From Paracoccaceae bacterium (GTDB lineage: Bacteria > Pseudomonadota > Alphaproteobacteria > Rhodobacterales > Rhodobacteraceae): a stretch of 6,240 nucleotides of DNA. The position numbers and the translations under genes are program-made. The notes under the pieces were generated by a model that was given only the letters and a program-made list of their open reading frames with translations, was not told the origin of the DNA and searched no databases. Shown one piece after another: positions 1 through 5,645 of this stretch (its first letter is position 1; every line of letters begins with the position of its first letter). Location: the NCBI GenBank assembly GCA_007120685.1, contig SKNG01000145.1:1-6240 (forward strand). The letters are read 5' to 3'.

Positions 1-6
1 CAGACA

Positions 7-10
7 GGAG
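7..10 (+). promoter_or_regulatory. Ribosome binding site of ppsR
   Basis: GGAG ends 10 nt before the GTG at 21 and supports that non-ATG start. The nearby ATG at 28 is out of frame with the gene. Confidence 0.55.
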
Positions 11-20
11 CGATCGAGCC

Positions 21-1445
21 GTGACCAATGATGGCGTCAAGTTCTCGTCAAGCGGCTCGCGGCCTTTGTTCGGCACGCCGCTTCTTTCCGGCGTCATGGC
101 CTCGGTGGCCGACATCGCGCTTCTGGTGGTGCCCTCGGGGCTGATCCGCGCGGCCATGGCGGGGGGCGACAGTCGCAACTTTTCCGAAGTCGCCGGCTGG
201 CCGGGCCAGGAACTGGACGCGCTGATTGATGACGACTCGGCCCGGAAGATTGCCCGGCGTCTGGCCGAGGTTGTCGCTCTGAAGGACGAAGGGGCGGGCG
301 ACGCTGTTCTTTGGGCGGAACTGATCCACGAACTGCCCAACACCGAGAATTTTCCGGTGCGCTACTCGCTGCACTGGCTGCCCGAGGAAGAAGCGATCCT
401 GATGCTGGGCCGCGACCAGCGCCCGATCATCGAGATGCAGCAGCAGCTGCTGAATGCCCAGGTCGCCATGGAGCGCGACTACGAGGCCCAGCGCGAGATG
501 GACACGCGCTATCGGCTGCTGATGGATTTCACCACCGATTGCATCGTTATCGTGGCCATGAAGAACGGCCGCATCTTGGATCTGAACCATCACGCCGCCG
601 CCATGCTGGGCGGCGCGCGGGCCGATCTGATGGGTGCCGATTTCACCCGCCAGTTCCTTGTAAGCGAAGGCGAGGATCTGCTGGGCGAACTGGCCGCCAT
701 GCAGCGTTCCGGCGGCGAGCCGCGCCAGGCGGAAACTGCGCGCAACAATCTGCCGTTGCGCCTTCACGGCCGCCTGTTCCGCGCCGCCGGCGAGCGGCTG
801 GTGCTGTGCAGGATGGAGCGCGCCGATCTGACCGGCGTCGCCGCCGGGCCGTTGGCCGACGATCTGGACCAGCTGTTCTACAAGGGCGTCGATGCCATTG
901 TCTTTACCGACAAGGACGGCGGCATCGTGGCGGCCAGCGATGCCTTCCTCAACATCACCGACGCGGTGGGCATCGACGCTGTGCGCGGCCGGTCGCTGGG
1001 CGATTTTCTGGTGCGCGGGGCCATCGACCTGAAGGTGCTTCTGGAAAACGCCCGCCGCGCCGGGCATTTGCGCAGCTACACCACCAAGCTGGTCACCGAT
1101 TTCGACGCGCAGGTCGCGGTGGAAATGTCGGCCACCTGGCTGGGCGACCGCTCTGATCCGCGCCTGGCGCTGATCATCCGTGACACCAGTTCCTCGCTGG
1201 CCGTGCGCAGCGACCTGTCTCTGGGTGAGGACAACATGCGCGGGGTGATGGAGCTTGTCGGCTCGACCACGCTGAAGGATATCGTCGCCGAAACCACCAA
1301 TGTCGTCGAACGCATCTGCATCGAGACCGCTATCGAACTGACCCGCAACAACCGCGTCGCCGCGGCCGAGATGCTGGGCCTCTCGCGCCAGTCGCTTTAC
1401 GTCAAGCTGCGCAAATACGGGCTGCTGAGCCGCGAGGAAGAGTAG
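21..1445 (+). CDS. ppsR: PpsR/CrtJ, redox-responsive repressor of photosynthesis genes
   Basis: Transcriptional regulator of 474 aa; known homologues (PpsR of Rhodobacter sphaeroides, CrtJ of R. capsulatus) repress bch, crt and puc genes under oxygen by binding TGT-N12-ACA palindromes. Visible layout: N-terminal PAS-like domain (about residues 25-130), a glutamine-rich helical linker (about 131-160, with MQQQLLNAQ), two further PAS domains (about 161-265 and 285-390), and a C-terminal Fis-type helix-turn-helix (about 430-470, containing RVAAAEMLGLSRQSLYVKLR). Cysteines lie at 174, 263 and 432. The last sits just before the helix-turn-helix, like the redox-active C-terminal cysteine of PpsR/CrtJ, and C263 fits the second redox cysteine. 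The start is GTG, with GGAG at 7-10 placed 10 nt upstream; only 20 bases precede it, so an upstream start cannot be fully excluded. Length is close to the family (about 465 aa). A hairpin terminator follows. The adjacent bchE control region carries its predicted operators. Confidence 0.95.
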   Translation: MTNDGVKFSSSGSRPLFGTPLLSGVMASVADIALLVVPSGLIRAAMAGGDSRNFSEVAGWPGQELDALIDDDSARKIARRLAEVVALKDEGAGDAVLWAELIHELPNTENFPVRYSLHWLPEEEAILMLGRDQRPIIEMQQQLLNAQVAMERDYEAQREMDTRYRLLMDFTTDCIVIVAMKNGRILDLNHHAAAMLGGARADLMGADFTRQFLVSEGEDLLGELAAMQRSGGEPRQAETARNNLPLRLHGRLFRAAGERLVLCRMERADLTGVAAGPLADDLDQLFYKGVDAIVFTDKDGGIVAASDAFLNITDAVGIDAVRGRSLGDFLVRGAIDLKVLLENARRAGHLRSYTTKLVTDFDAQVAVEMSATWLGDRSDPRLALIIRDTSSSLAVRSDLSLGEDNMRGVMELVGSTTLKDIVAETTNVVERICIETAIELTRNNRVAAAEMLGLSRQSLYVKLRKYGLLSREEE

Positions 1446-1478
1446 CCCCTTTCTGCCGCCCCTTCGGTCCCTGCCGAG

Positions 1479-1510
1479 GCGCCGCCCCACCGGGCGGCGC
1501 TCTTTCCTTG
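1479..1510 (+). terminator. Rho-independent-type terminator after ppsR
   Basis: A 9-bp perfect GC-only stem (GCGCCGCCC at 1479-1487 with GGGCGGCGC at 1492-1500) closes a CACC loop and is followed by the pyrimidine tract TCTTTCCTT. It lies 34 nt after the ppsR stop. This suggests that most ppsR transcription ends here and that bchE has its own promoter. Confidence 0.8.
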
Positions 1511-1532
1511 CGCCGCGCCTGCCAGCGCGGCG
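1511..1532 (+). other. Second hairpin in the ppsR-bchE interval
   Basis: CGCCGCGC (1511-1518) and GCGCGGCG (1525-1532) form an 8-bp perfect stem with a 6-nt loop. It begins 11 nt after the terminator stem. No T tract follows, so it is not a classic terminator; it could back up the first hairpin, stabilise a 3' end, or be chance in GC-rich DNA. Confidence 0.45.
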
Positions 1533-1584
1533 GGGCGTCGATGACAGGTTGAGGAAAGGGTGGCGCATCATTTCCCCCGGCAGC

Positions 1585-1598
1585 GTGATCTATGTCAA
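1585..1598 (+). promoter_or_regulatory. FnrL-like (FNR/CRP family) box upstream of bchE
   Basis: GTGAT-CTAT-GTCAA matches the FNR consensus TTGAT-N4-ATCAA at 8 of 10 defined positions with exact spacing. The two differences are the first base of each half. It overlaps the first PpsR box by 6 bp. FnrL is known to take part in bchE expression in R. sphaeroides; the assignment here is inference from the motif and position. Confidence 0.5.
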
Positions 1599-1610
1599 TT
1601 AGGCTTGTCA
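1593..1610 (+). promoter_or_regulatory. PpsR box 1 (imperfect) of bchE
   Basis: TGTCAATTAGGCTTGTCA is TGTCA-N8-TGTCA, one base from the PpsR/CrtJ consensus TGTCA-N8-TGACA. It is 7 bp upstream of a second, better box; paired CrtJ boxes about 8 bp apart are known in the R. capsulatus bchC promoter, where binding is cooperative. Confidence 0.65.
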
Positions 1611-1617
1611 TAATTTG

Positions 1618-1635
1618 TGTCAAGTTGAATGGACA
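1618..1635 (+). promoter_or_regulatory. PpsR box 2 of bchE
   Basis: TGTCAAGTTGAATGGACA fits the core TGT-N12-ACA exactly and the longer TGTCA-N8-TGACA form at 9 of 10 positions. It ends 18 bp before the bchE ATG. Occupancy would cover the probable transcription start region and block bchE expression. No convincing -35/-10 pair could be assigned; TTGTCA at 1605-1610 resembles a -35 but has no good partner. Confidence 0.75.
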
Positions 1636-1640
1636 AAATT

Positions 1641-1646
1641 GGGGAG
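1641..1646 (+). promoter_or_regulatory. Ribosome binding site of bchE
   Basis: GGGGAG lies 7 nt before the ATG at 1654. It decides the start against in-frame upstream codons, because the open frame runs back to a TTG at 1615 that lies next to the PpsR boxes. Confidence 0.8.
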
Positions 1647-1653
1647 ATCCGTG

Positions 1654-3384
1654 ATGCGCATCGTTTTTGTCCATCCCAACTATCATTCCGGCGGCGCCGA
1701 GATCGCCGGTAGCTGGCCGCCGGCCTGGGTGGCCTATCTGACCGGACATCTGCGCCGCGCGGGTTTCGACGACATCCACTTCATCGATGCGATGACCAAT
1801 CACATAGACCACCCCACGCTGCGCGCCCGTCTGGCCGAATTGCAGCCCGATGTGGTCGGCACCACCGCCATCACGCCAGCCATCTACGAGGCCGAGGAGG
1901 TGTTGCGCGATGCGATGGAGGTGGTGCCGAACGCGCTGCGTGTGCTGGGCGGCATCCATGCCACCTTCATGTATCGGCAGGTGTTTTCCGAGGCACCCTG
2001 GGTCGATGTGGTGGTGCGCGGCGAGGGCGAGGAGATCTTCACCAACCTGATGACCGCCGTGCGCGAGGGGCGCTGGCCCGAGGACCGCAAGCACATTCAC
2101 GGCCTGGCTTTTCGCGATGGCGAAGAAATCGTCGCGACCCCTGCTGCAAGCACGGTCAAGGATCTCGATGCCATCGACCCGGACTGGACCATTCTGGAAT
2201 GGGACAAATACATCTACGTGCCGCTGGGCGTGAAGGTGGCGATCCCCAACATGGCGCGGGGCTGTCCCTTCACCTGTTCCTTCTGCAGCCAGTGGAAATT
2301 CTGGCGCGACTATCGGGTGCGTGATCCGAAGAAGGTCGCGGATGAGATCGAGCGGCTGGTGAATGACCATGGCGTCGGCTTCTTCATCCTCGCCGACGAG
2401 GAACCGACCATCAACCGCAAGAAATTCATCGAATTCTGCCAGGAGCTGATCGACCGCGATCTGCCGCGCCGCATCCAGTGGGGCATCAACACCCGCGTCA
2501 CCGACATCATGCGCGACAAGGAGTTGCTGAGCTTCTACCGCAAGGCCGGGCTGGTGCATGTTTCGCTGGGCACCGAGGCGGCGGCGCAGTTGAAGCTGGA
2601 TCAGTTCAACAAGGAAACCACCGTCGCCGAGAACAAGGAGGCGATCCGCCTGCTGCGCGAGGCCGATATCTTTGTCGAGGCGCAGTTCATCGTCGGTCTG
2701 GACAACGAGACGCCCGAGACGCTGGAAGAAACCTATCGCATGGCCTGGGACTGGCAGCCGGATCTGGCCAACTGGGCGATGTACACGCCCTGGCCCTTCA
2801 CGCCGCTCTTTCAGGAACTGCGCGATCAGGTCGAGGTTTACGATTTCTCGAAATACAACTTCGTGACGCCGATCATGAAACCTGCCGCCATGACCCGCGG
2901 CGCGCTGCTGGAGGGGGTGCTGAAGAACTATCGCCGCTTCTACATGCAGAAGGCGCTGTTCCACTATCCGTGGCGCGGCACCGGCTATCGGCGGCGCTAC
3001 CTGCTGGGCTGCCTGAAGGCGTTTCTGAAGGCCGGGGTGGGGCGGACCTTCTATGACCTTGGCAAGCACGGCTATTTCAAGCCGGTCAAGCGCGACAATC
3101 TTGATTTCGGTTTTGACGAGACCCGCACCATCGCCGAGGCGCAGATGGCCGACTGGGAGGCCGCGGCCGACCGCGCCGCCCGCGCGGCGGAACGGCGCGA
3201 GGCGCTGCGCGCGCAAGGCAAGGCAAGGGCGGCCGAGCGGGCGGCGCAGGCCAGGGCTTGCGGCGGGGGCGACCAGCACCTTTCCGATGACGAGATCGCG
3301 GCGATGGAAGGCGCGCCGCGGTCCTTCCGCATGCCAAATGGTGCCGAGATCGACCGCACTGCTCATCGCGAACCGGCGGAATAG
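1654..3384 (+). CDS. bchE: BchE, anaerobic Mg-protoporphyrin IX monomethyl ester oxidative cyclase
   Basis: Radical-SAM, cobalamin-dependent enzyme that closes the fifth (isocyclic) ring of bacteriochlorophyll without O2, converting Mg-protoporphyrin IX monomethyl ester to divinyl-protochlorophyllide with oxygen taken from water. The start at 1654 gives 576 aa, close to the known BchE length (about 575). The N-terminus reads MRIVFVHPNYHSGGAEIAGS, typical of BchE. Residues 1 to about 150 form the B12-binding domain with the conserved LGGIHATF (98-105). The radical-SAM domain (about 195-410) has the [4Fe-4S] motif C204-x3-C208-x2-C211. Residues about 490-576 form an Ala/Arg/Glu-rich helical tail followed by a short Gly/Asp-rich end. 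bchJ follows after 3 nt. Two PpsR boxes and an FnrL-like box precede the gene, matching the expectation of expression at low oxygen. The oxygen-dependent cyclase AcsF is not in this window. Confidence 0.97.
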   Translation: MRIVFVHPNYHSGGAEIAGSWPPAWVAYLTGHLRRAGFDDIHFIDAMTNHIDHPTLRARLAELQPDVVGTTAITPAIYEAEEVLRDAMEVVPNALRVLGGIHATFMYRQVFSEAPWVDVVVRGEGEEIFTNLMTAVREGRWPEDRKHIHGLAFRDGEEIVATPAASTVKDLDAIDPDWTILEWDKYIYVPLGVKVAIPNMARGCPFTCSFCSQWKFWRDYRVRDPKKVADEIERLVNDHGVGFFILADEEPTINRKKFIEFCQELIDRDLPRRIQWGINTRVTDIMRDKELLSFYRKAGLVHVSLGTEAAAQLKLDQFNKETTVAENKEAIRLLREADIFVEAQFIVGLDNETPETLEETYRMAWDWQPDLANWAMYTPWPFTPLFQELRDQVEVYDFSKYNFVTPIMKPAAMTRGALLEGVLKNYRRFYMQKALFHYPWRGTGYRRRYLLGCLKAFLKAGVGRTFYDLGKHGYFKPVKRDNLDFGFDETRTIAEAQMADWEAAADRAARAAERREALRAQGKARAAERAAQARACGGGDQHLSDDEIAAMEGAPRSFRMPNGAEIDRTAHREPAE

Positions 3385-3387
3385 GCC

Positions 3388-3987
3388 ATGACATTTGCTG
3401 ACACAGCCAGAATCGGTCCCAACGCGGTGCTGCAGCACCTGCCGGTGCTGGACGCCGCCATCGGCGAGCGGCTGCGTGCGGCGCTGCTGCACCGCGCCGA
3501 TGTGGCCGAACCGCCGGCCGATTCGGGCATGTTGCCGCAGGATCAGGTGGCGCGGCTCCATCGGGCGGTGCGGCTGTATCTGCCGGACCGCGCGCCGGCG
3601 ATCCAGCGCGCGGCGGGGCTGGCGACGGGCGACTATATCCTGGCCCATCGCATCCCGCGCCGCGCGCAGGCGTTGATCCGGGCATTGCCGGCCTGGGCGG
3701 GGGCACGGCTGCTGGCCAAGGCGATTGCGAAACATGCCTGGACCTTCGCGGGTTCGGGCCGGTTCCGCGTGGTCTCGCACCGCCCGCTGACCTTCGAGAT
3801 CGCGAACAATCCGCTGGCCGGCGCACTGGGGGCCGAGGCCGATATCGAGCCGCCCAACGTCTGCGACTGGCATGCGGCGGTGTTCGAGCGGCTGTTTTCA
3901 GTGCTGGTCTGGCCCTCGGTGCGCGTGGTGGAAACCGACTGCTGCGCCAGCGGTGCCCCGGCCTGCCGCTTCGAGTTGCACCCGTGA
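3388..3987 (+). CDS. bchJ: BchJ, V4R-domain bacteriochlorophyll biosynthesis protein
   Basis: Protein of 199 aa of the BchJ family, with a V4R (vinyl-4-reductase) domain in about the last 130 residues. It was first named a divinyl 8-vinyl reductase. Later work assigned that activity to BciA/BciB, and BchJ may instead bind or deliver tetrapyrrole substrate; the role is unsettled. Visible hallmarks are the N-terminal ARIGPNAVLQHLPVLD, a cysteine at 159 in NVCDWHAAVFERLF, and the C-terminal C185/C186...C193-x-F pattern usual for V4R domains. There is no signal peptide or membrane segment, so it should be cytoplasmic. The gene starts 3 nt after the bchE stop with only a weak GCGGA upstream, so translation is probably coupled to bchE. 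The gene that follows bchJ in Rhodobacter (bchG, as I recall) is absent; a palindrome begins 21 nt after the stop. Confidence 0.93.
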   Translation: MTFADTARIGPNAVLQHLPVLDAAIGERLRAALLHRADVAEPPADSGMLPQDQVARLHRAVRLYLPDRAPAIQRAAGLATGDYILAHRIPRRAQALIRALPAWAGARLLAKAIAKHAWTFAGSGRFRVVSHRPLTFEIANNPLAGALGAEADIEPPNVCDWHAAVFERLFSVLVWPSVRVVETDCCASGAPACRFELHP

Positions 3988-4008
3988 CGCGCGCCGGTGC
4001 GGCCTGGA

Positions 4009-4030
4009 AACGGCCCTTCGAAGGGCCGTT
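4009..4030 (+). terminator. Perfect palindrome after bchJ, probable bidirectional terminator
   Basis: A 22-bp perfect palindrome with half AACGGCCCTTC and TTCGAA at the centre starts 21 nt after the bchJ stop. Read on +, it is followed by only TTCAC; read on -, by TTTCC, so the tail is weak in both directions. It probably ends bchEJ transcripts and may also stop read-through from phoB. The GCCCGGCTGC at 4034-4043 recurs next to the second copy. Confidence 0.65.
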
Positions 4031-4058
4031 CACGCCCGGCTGCGGACATGGTCTGCGG

Positions 4059-4072
4059 GTCAGCCGGCTGAC
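4059..4072. repeat. 14-bp perfect palindrome GTCAGCCGGCTGAC
   Basis: It lies between the two terminator-like palindromes and is unrelated to them in sequence. There is no T tract and almost no loop, so it looks more like a dimer binding site or cruciform than a terminator, but no regulator can be assigned. Chance is possible in GC-rich DNA. Confidence 0.4.
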
Positions 4073-4117
4073 AAGCCTCACGGGAGCCTGATCTGCCATC
4101 CTTCGGGAGCGGGGAGA

Positions 4118-4139
4118 AACGGGCCTTCGAAGGCCCGTT
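4118..4139 (-). terminator. Perfect palindrome after phoB, probable terminator
   Basis: A 22-bp perfect palindrome with half AACGGGCCTTC lies 9 nt past the phoB stop. On the - strand it is followed by TTTCTCCCC, a modest pyrimidine tail. It equals the palindrome at 4009-4030 except for one symmetric pair (C/G against G/C at positions 6 and 17), which keeps the stem intact. It probably ends the phoR-phoU-phoB transcript. Confidence 0.7.
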
Positions 4140-4148
4140 GCCCGGCTG

Positions 4149-4841
4149 CTATTCCAGCGCGTAGCCCGCGCCGCGCACGGTGCGGATGGGGTCGTCGCCA
4201 CCCTGGGCGCAAAGCGCCTTGCGCAGCCGGCCGACATGCACGTCCACAGTGCGCGTATCGACATAGACGTCGCGGCCCCAGACCCGGTCCAGGAGCGCCT
4301 CGCGCGTCCAGACCTTGCCCGCCCGTTCCATCAGCGCGCCCAGCAGGCGGTATTCGGTGGGGCCCAGATGCAATTCATGCCCGGCGCGGGCAACCCGGTG
4401 CCGCTCGGTATCCAGCGTGATGTCGCCCACCTGCAGCACCTGACCCGATGCCGCCGGCCGCACCCGGCGCAGGTTCGCCCGCACCCGCGCCAGCAGTTCG
4501 GTCACCGAATAGGGCTTGACGATGTAATCGTCGGCGCCCGTCTCCAGCCCGCGCACGCGGTCGCCCTCCTCGCTGCGCGCCGAAACCATGATCACCGCCG
4601 CCGAGCGCGTCTCTGGCCGGGCCTTGATCTGCCGGCAGACCTCGATCCCCGGCAGCCGTGGCAGCATCCAGTCCAGAAGGATCACATCGGGCGGGTTCTC
4701 GGCTGCCTGCATCAGCGCCTCTTCCCCGTCCGAAGCCATGCTGACCCGGTAGCCGGCCGCCTGCAGGTTGTAGCGCAGCAGCGCACGCTGGGCGGGTTCG
4801 TCATCGACCACCAGAACCAGCGGCTTGTCGGCATCGCTCAT
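4149..4841 (-). CDS. phoB: PhoB, phosphate regulon response regulator
   Basis: OmpR/PhoB-type transcription factor of 230 aa, phosphorylated by PhoR at low phosphate; it then activates Pho-regulon genes. The receiver domain (about 7-122) has the acidic pair D13/D14, the phospho-acceptor D57 in DVILLDWMLPRLPG, the switch positions S87 (in MVSAR, where many PhoB have Thr) and Y106, and K109 in the conserved DDYIVKP. The winged-helix DNA-binding domain (about 131-230) ends with the recognition segment TVDVHVGRLRKAL and TVRGAGYAL. Its ATG overlaps the phoU stop by 4 nt (ATGA), and GAGGA at 4851-4855 inside phoU serves as ribosome binding site. Immediate linkage to phoU and phoR makes PhoB much more likely than another OmpR-family member. 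No Pho box was found directly upstream, so its promoter is expected in front of phoR or beyond. Confidence 0.94.
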   Translation of the reverse strand: MSDADKPLVLVVDDEPAQRALLRYNLQAAGYRVSMASDGEEALMQAAENPPDVILLDWMLPRLPGIEVCRQIKARPETRSAAVIMVSARSEEGDRVRGLETGADDYIVKPYSVTELLARVRANLRRVRPAASGQVLQVGDITLDTERHRVARAGHELHLGPTEYRLLGALMERAGKVWTREALLDRVWGRDVYVDTRTVDVHVGRLRKALCAQGGDDPIRTVRGAGYALE

Positions 4842-5569
4842 CGGTTGCGGTCCTCGTCCTGCGCCACGCCCAGATCGACCGTGGCGGTGGAGACGCCCTT
4901 CACCCGCTCGCCCGGCCGCTCGCCGGTGACGCTGAACATCACCTGTTCGGCGCCGTCGGTTACCAGATCGCCCATCCGCTCGATGTTCTTGGCGATGAAG
5001 ATGTAATGCAGGCAGGGCGTTATGCTGCGCGGGTCCTCCATCATGCGGGTGATGAATTCGCGAAACAGCGCGTTGGTCATGTTGTCGACCTCGACATCGC
5101 GGGCGATCACATCCTCGGCCAGTTCCACATCCCCGCGCGAAAACGCATCCAGCATGTCCTTCAGCATCTGCCGCACCTGCCGCGCCTGCCGCCGCAGCGC
5201 CGCGCCGGCGCCTTCGATCGCCGGGCTGGCAATCAGCACCGGCACCCGCTTGGCCATGTTCTTGGCATAGTCGCCCAGCCGTTCCAGCTCGCCGGTCATC
5301 TTCATCACCGCCACCGTGGCGCGCAGATCGTCGGCCTGCGGCTGGCGCAGCGCCAGCAGGCGGACCACCTGGTTGTTGATGTCTTCCTCCAGCGCGTCGA
5401 TGATCTTGTCGTCGCGCACCACCCGGGCGGCCAGATCCTCGTCGCGGTCCTCCAGCGCCTGCGAGGCCAGCAGGATCGCCTCTTCCACGCGCCCGCCCAG
5501 GGTAAGCACATTCATCCGGATGCGTTCCAGGTCCTGATCGAAGACGGAATGGGTATGCGGTTTCATCAT
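4838..5569 (-). CDS. phoU: PhoU, negative regulator of phosphate signalling
   Basis: Cytoplasmic helical protein of 243 aa that links the Pst transporter to PhoR and keeps PhoR/PhoB signalling off when phosphate is plentiful. The two PhoU repeats are visible, each with the metal-binding ExxxD motif: E96/D100 in ELERLGDYAKNMAKR and E197/D201 in NIERMGDLVTDGAEQ. The length matches the family (about 235-245 aa); the last 30 or so residues are a polar tail. The start is ambiguous between two adjacent ATGs (5567-5569 and 5564-5566). GAAGAG at 5571-5576 is better spaced for the second, which would give 242 aa. The stop overlaps the phoB start by 4 nt, so the two are translationally coupled. phoR ends 76 nt upstream. 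Confidence 0.95.
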   Translation of the reverse strand: MMKPHTHSVFDQDLERIRMNVLTLGGRVEEAILLASQALEDRDEDLAARVVRDDKIIDALEEDINNQVVRLLALRQPQADDLRATVAVMKMTGELERLGDYAKNMAKRVPVLIASPAIEGAGAALRRQARQVRQMLKDMLDAFSRGDVELAEDVIARDVEVDNMTNALFREFITRMMEDPRSITPCLHYIFIAKNIERMGDLVTDGAEQVMFSVTGERPGERVKGVSTATVDLGVAQDEDRNR

Positions 5570-5645
5570 GCTCTTCGGGTTCCTGTTGCTGCCGGCCGGA
5601 CGGTTTTCCGGGCGGCTGGAGGGGAATGGCGGTGGCTGGCGCCGA
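5570..5645 (-). other. phoR-phoU spacer
   Basis: These 76 bp hold no gene, no recognisable Pho box and no clear hairpin terminator. The same strand continues from phoR into phoU, so read-through is likely. A remnant of deleted pst genes was looked for and not seen. Confidence 0.5.

Noticed and set aside
48..1571. 507-codon open frame on the - strand opposite ppsR
   Set aside because: It mirrors the ppsR codon pattern, has shadow-like composition and no recognisable domain.
1605..1633. Sigma-70 promoter with TTGTCA as -35
   Set aside because: No acceptable -10 hexamer was found 16-18 bp downstream, so the bchE promoter was left unplaced.
1615..1653. Upstream in-frame TTG start for bchE adding 13 residues
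   Set aside because: The extension would be encoded across PpsR box 2, has no ribosome binding site, and the ATG at 1654 has GGGGAG at good spacing and the family-typical N-terminus. A GTG at 1651 is also in frame but less well spaced.
1402..3873. 823-codon open frame on the - strand covering bchE and most of bchJ
   Set aside because: It is antisense to two well-conserved genes, has Arg/His/Gln-rich low-complexity content typical of GC-rich shadow frames, and spans the bchE operator region. No domain was recognised.
3086..4264. 392-codon - strand frame across bchJ and the convergent interval
   Set aside because: Extremely Arg/Pro/Ala-rich and it crosses both palindromes; it is a GC-skew artefact.
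5570..5645. Pho box or independent promoter before phoU
   Set aside because: No CTGTCAT-like direct repeats or convincing -35/-10 elements could be found in these 76 bases.
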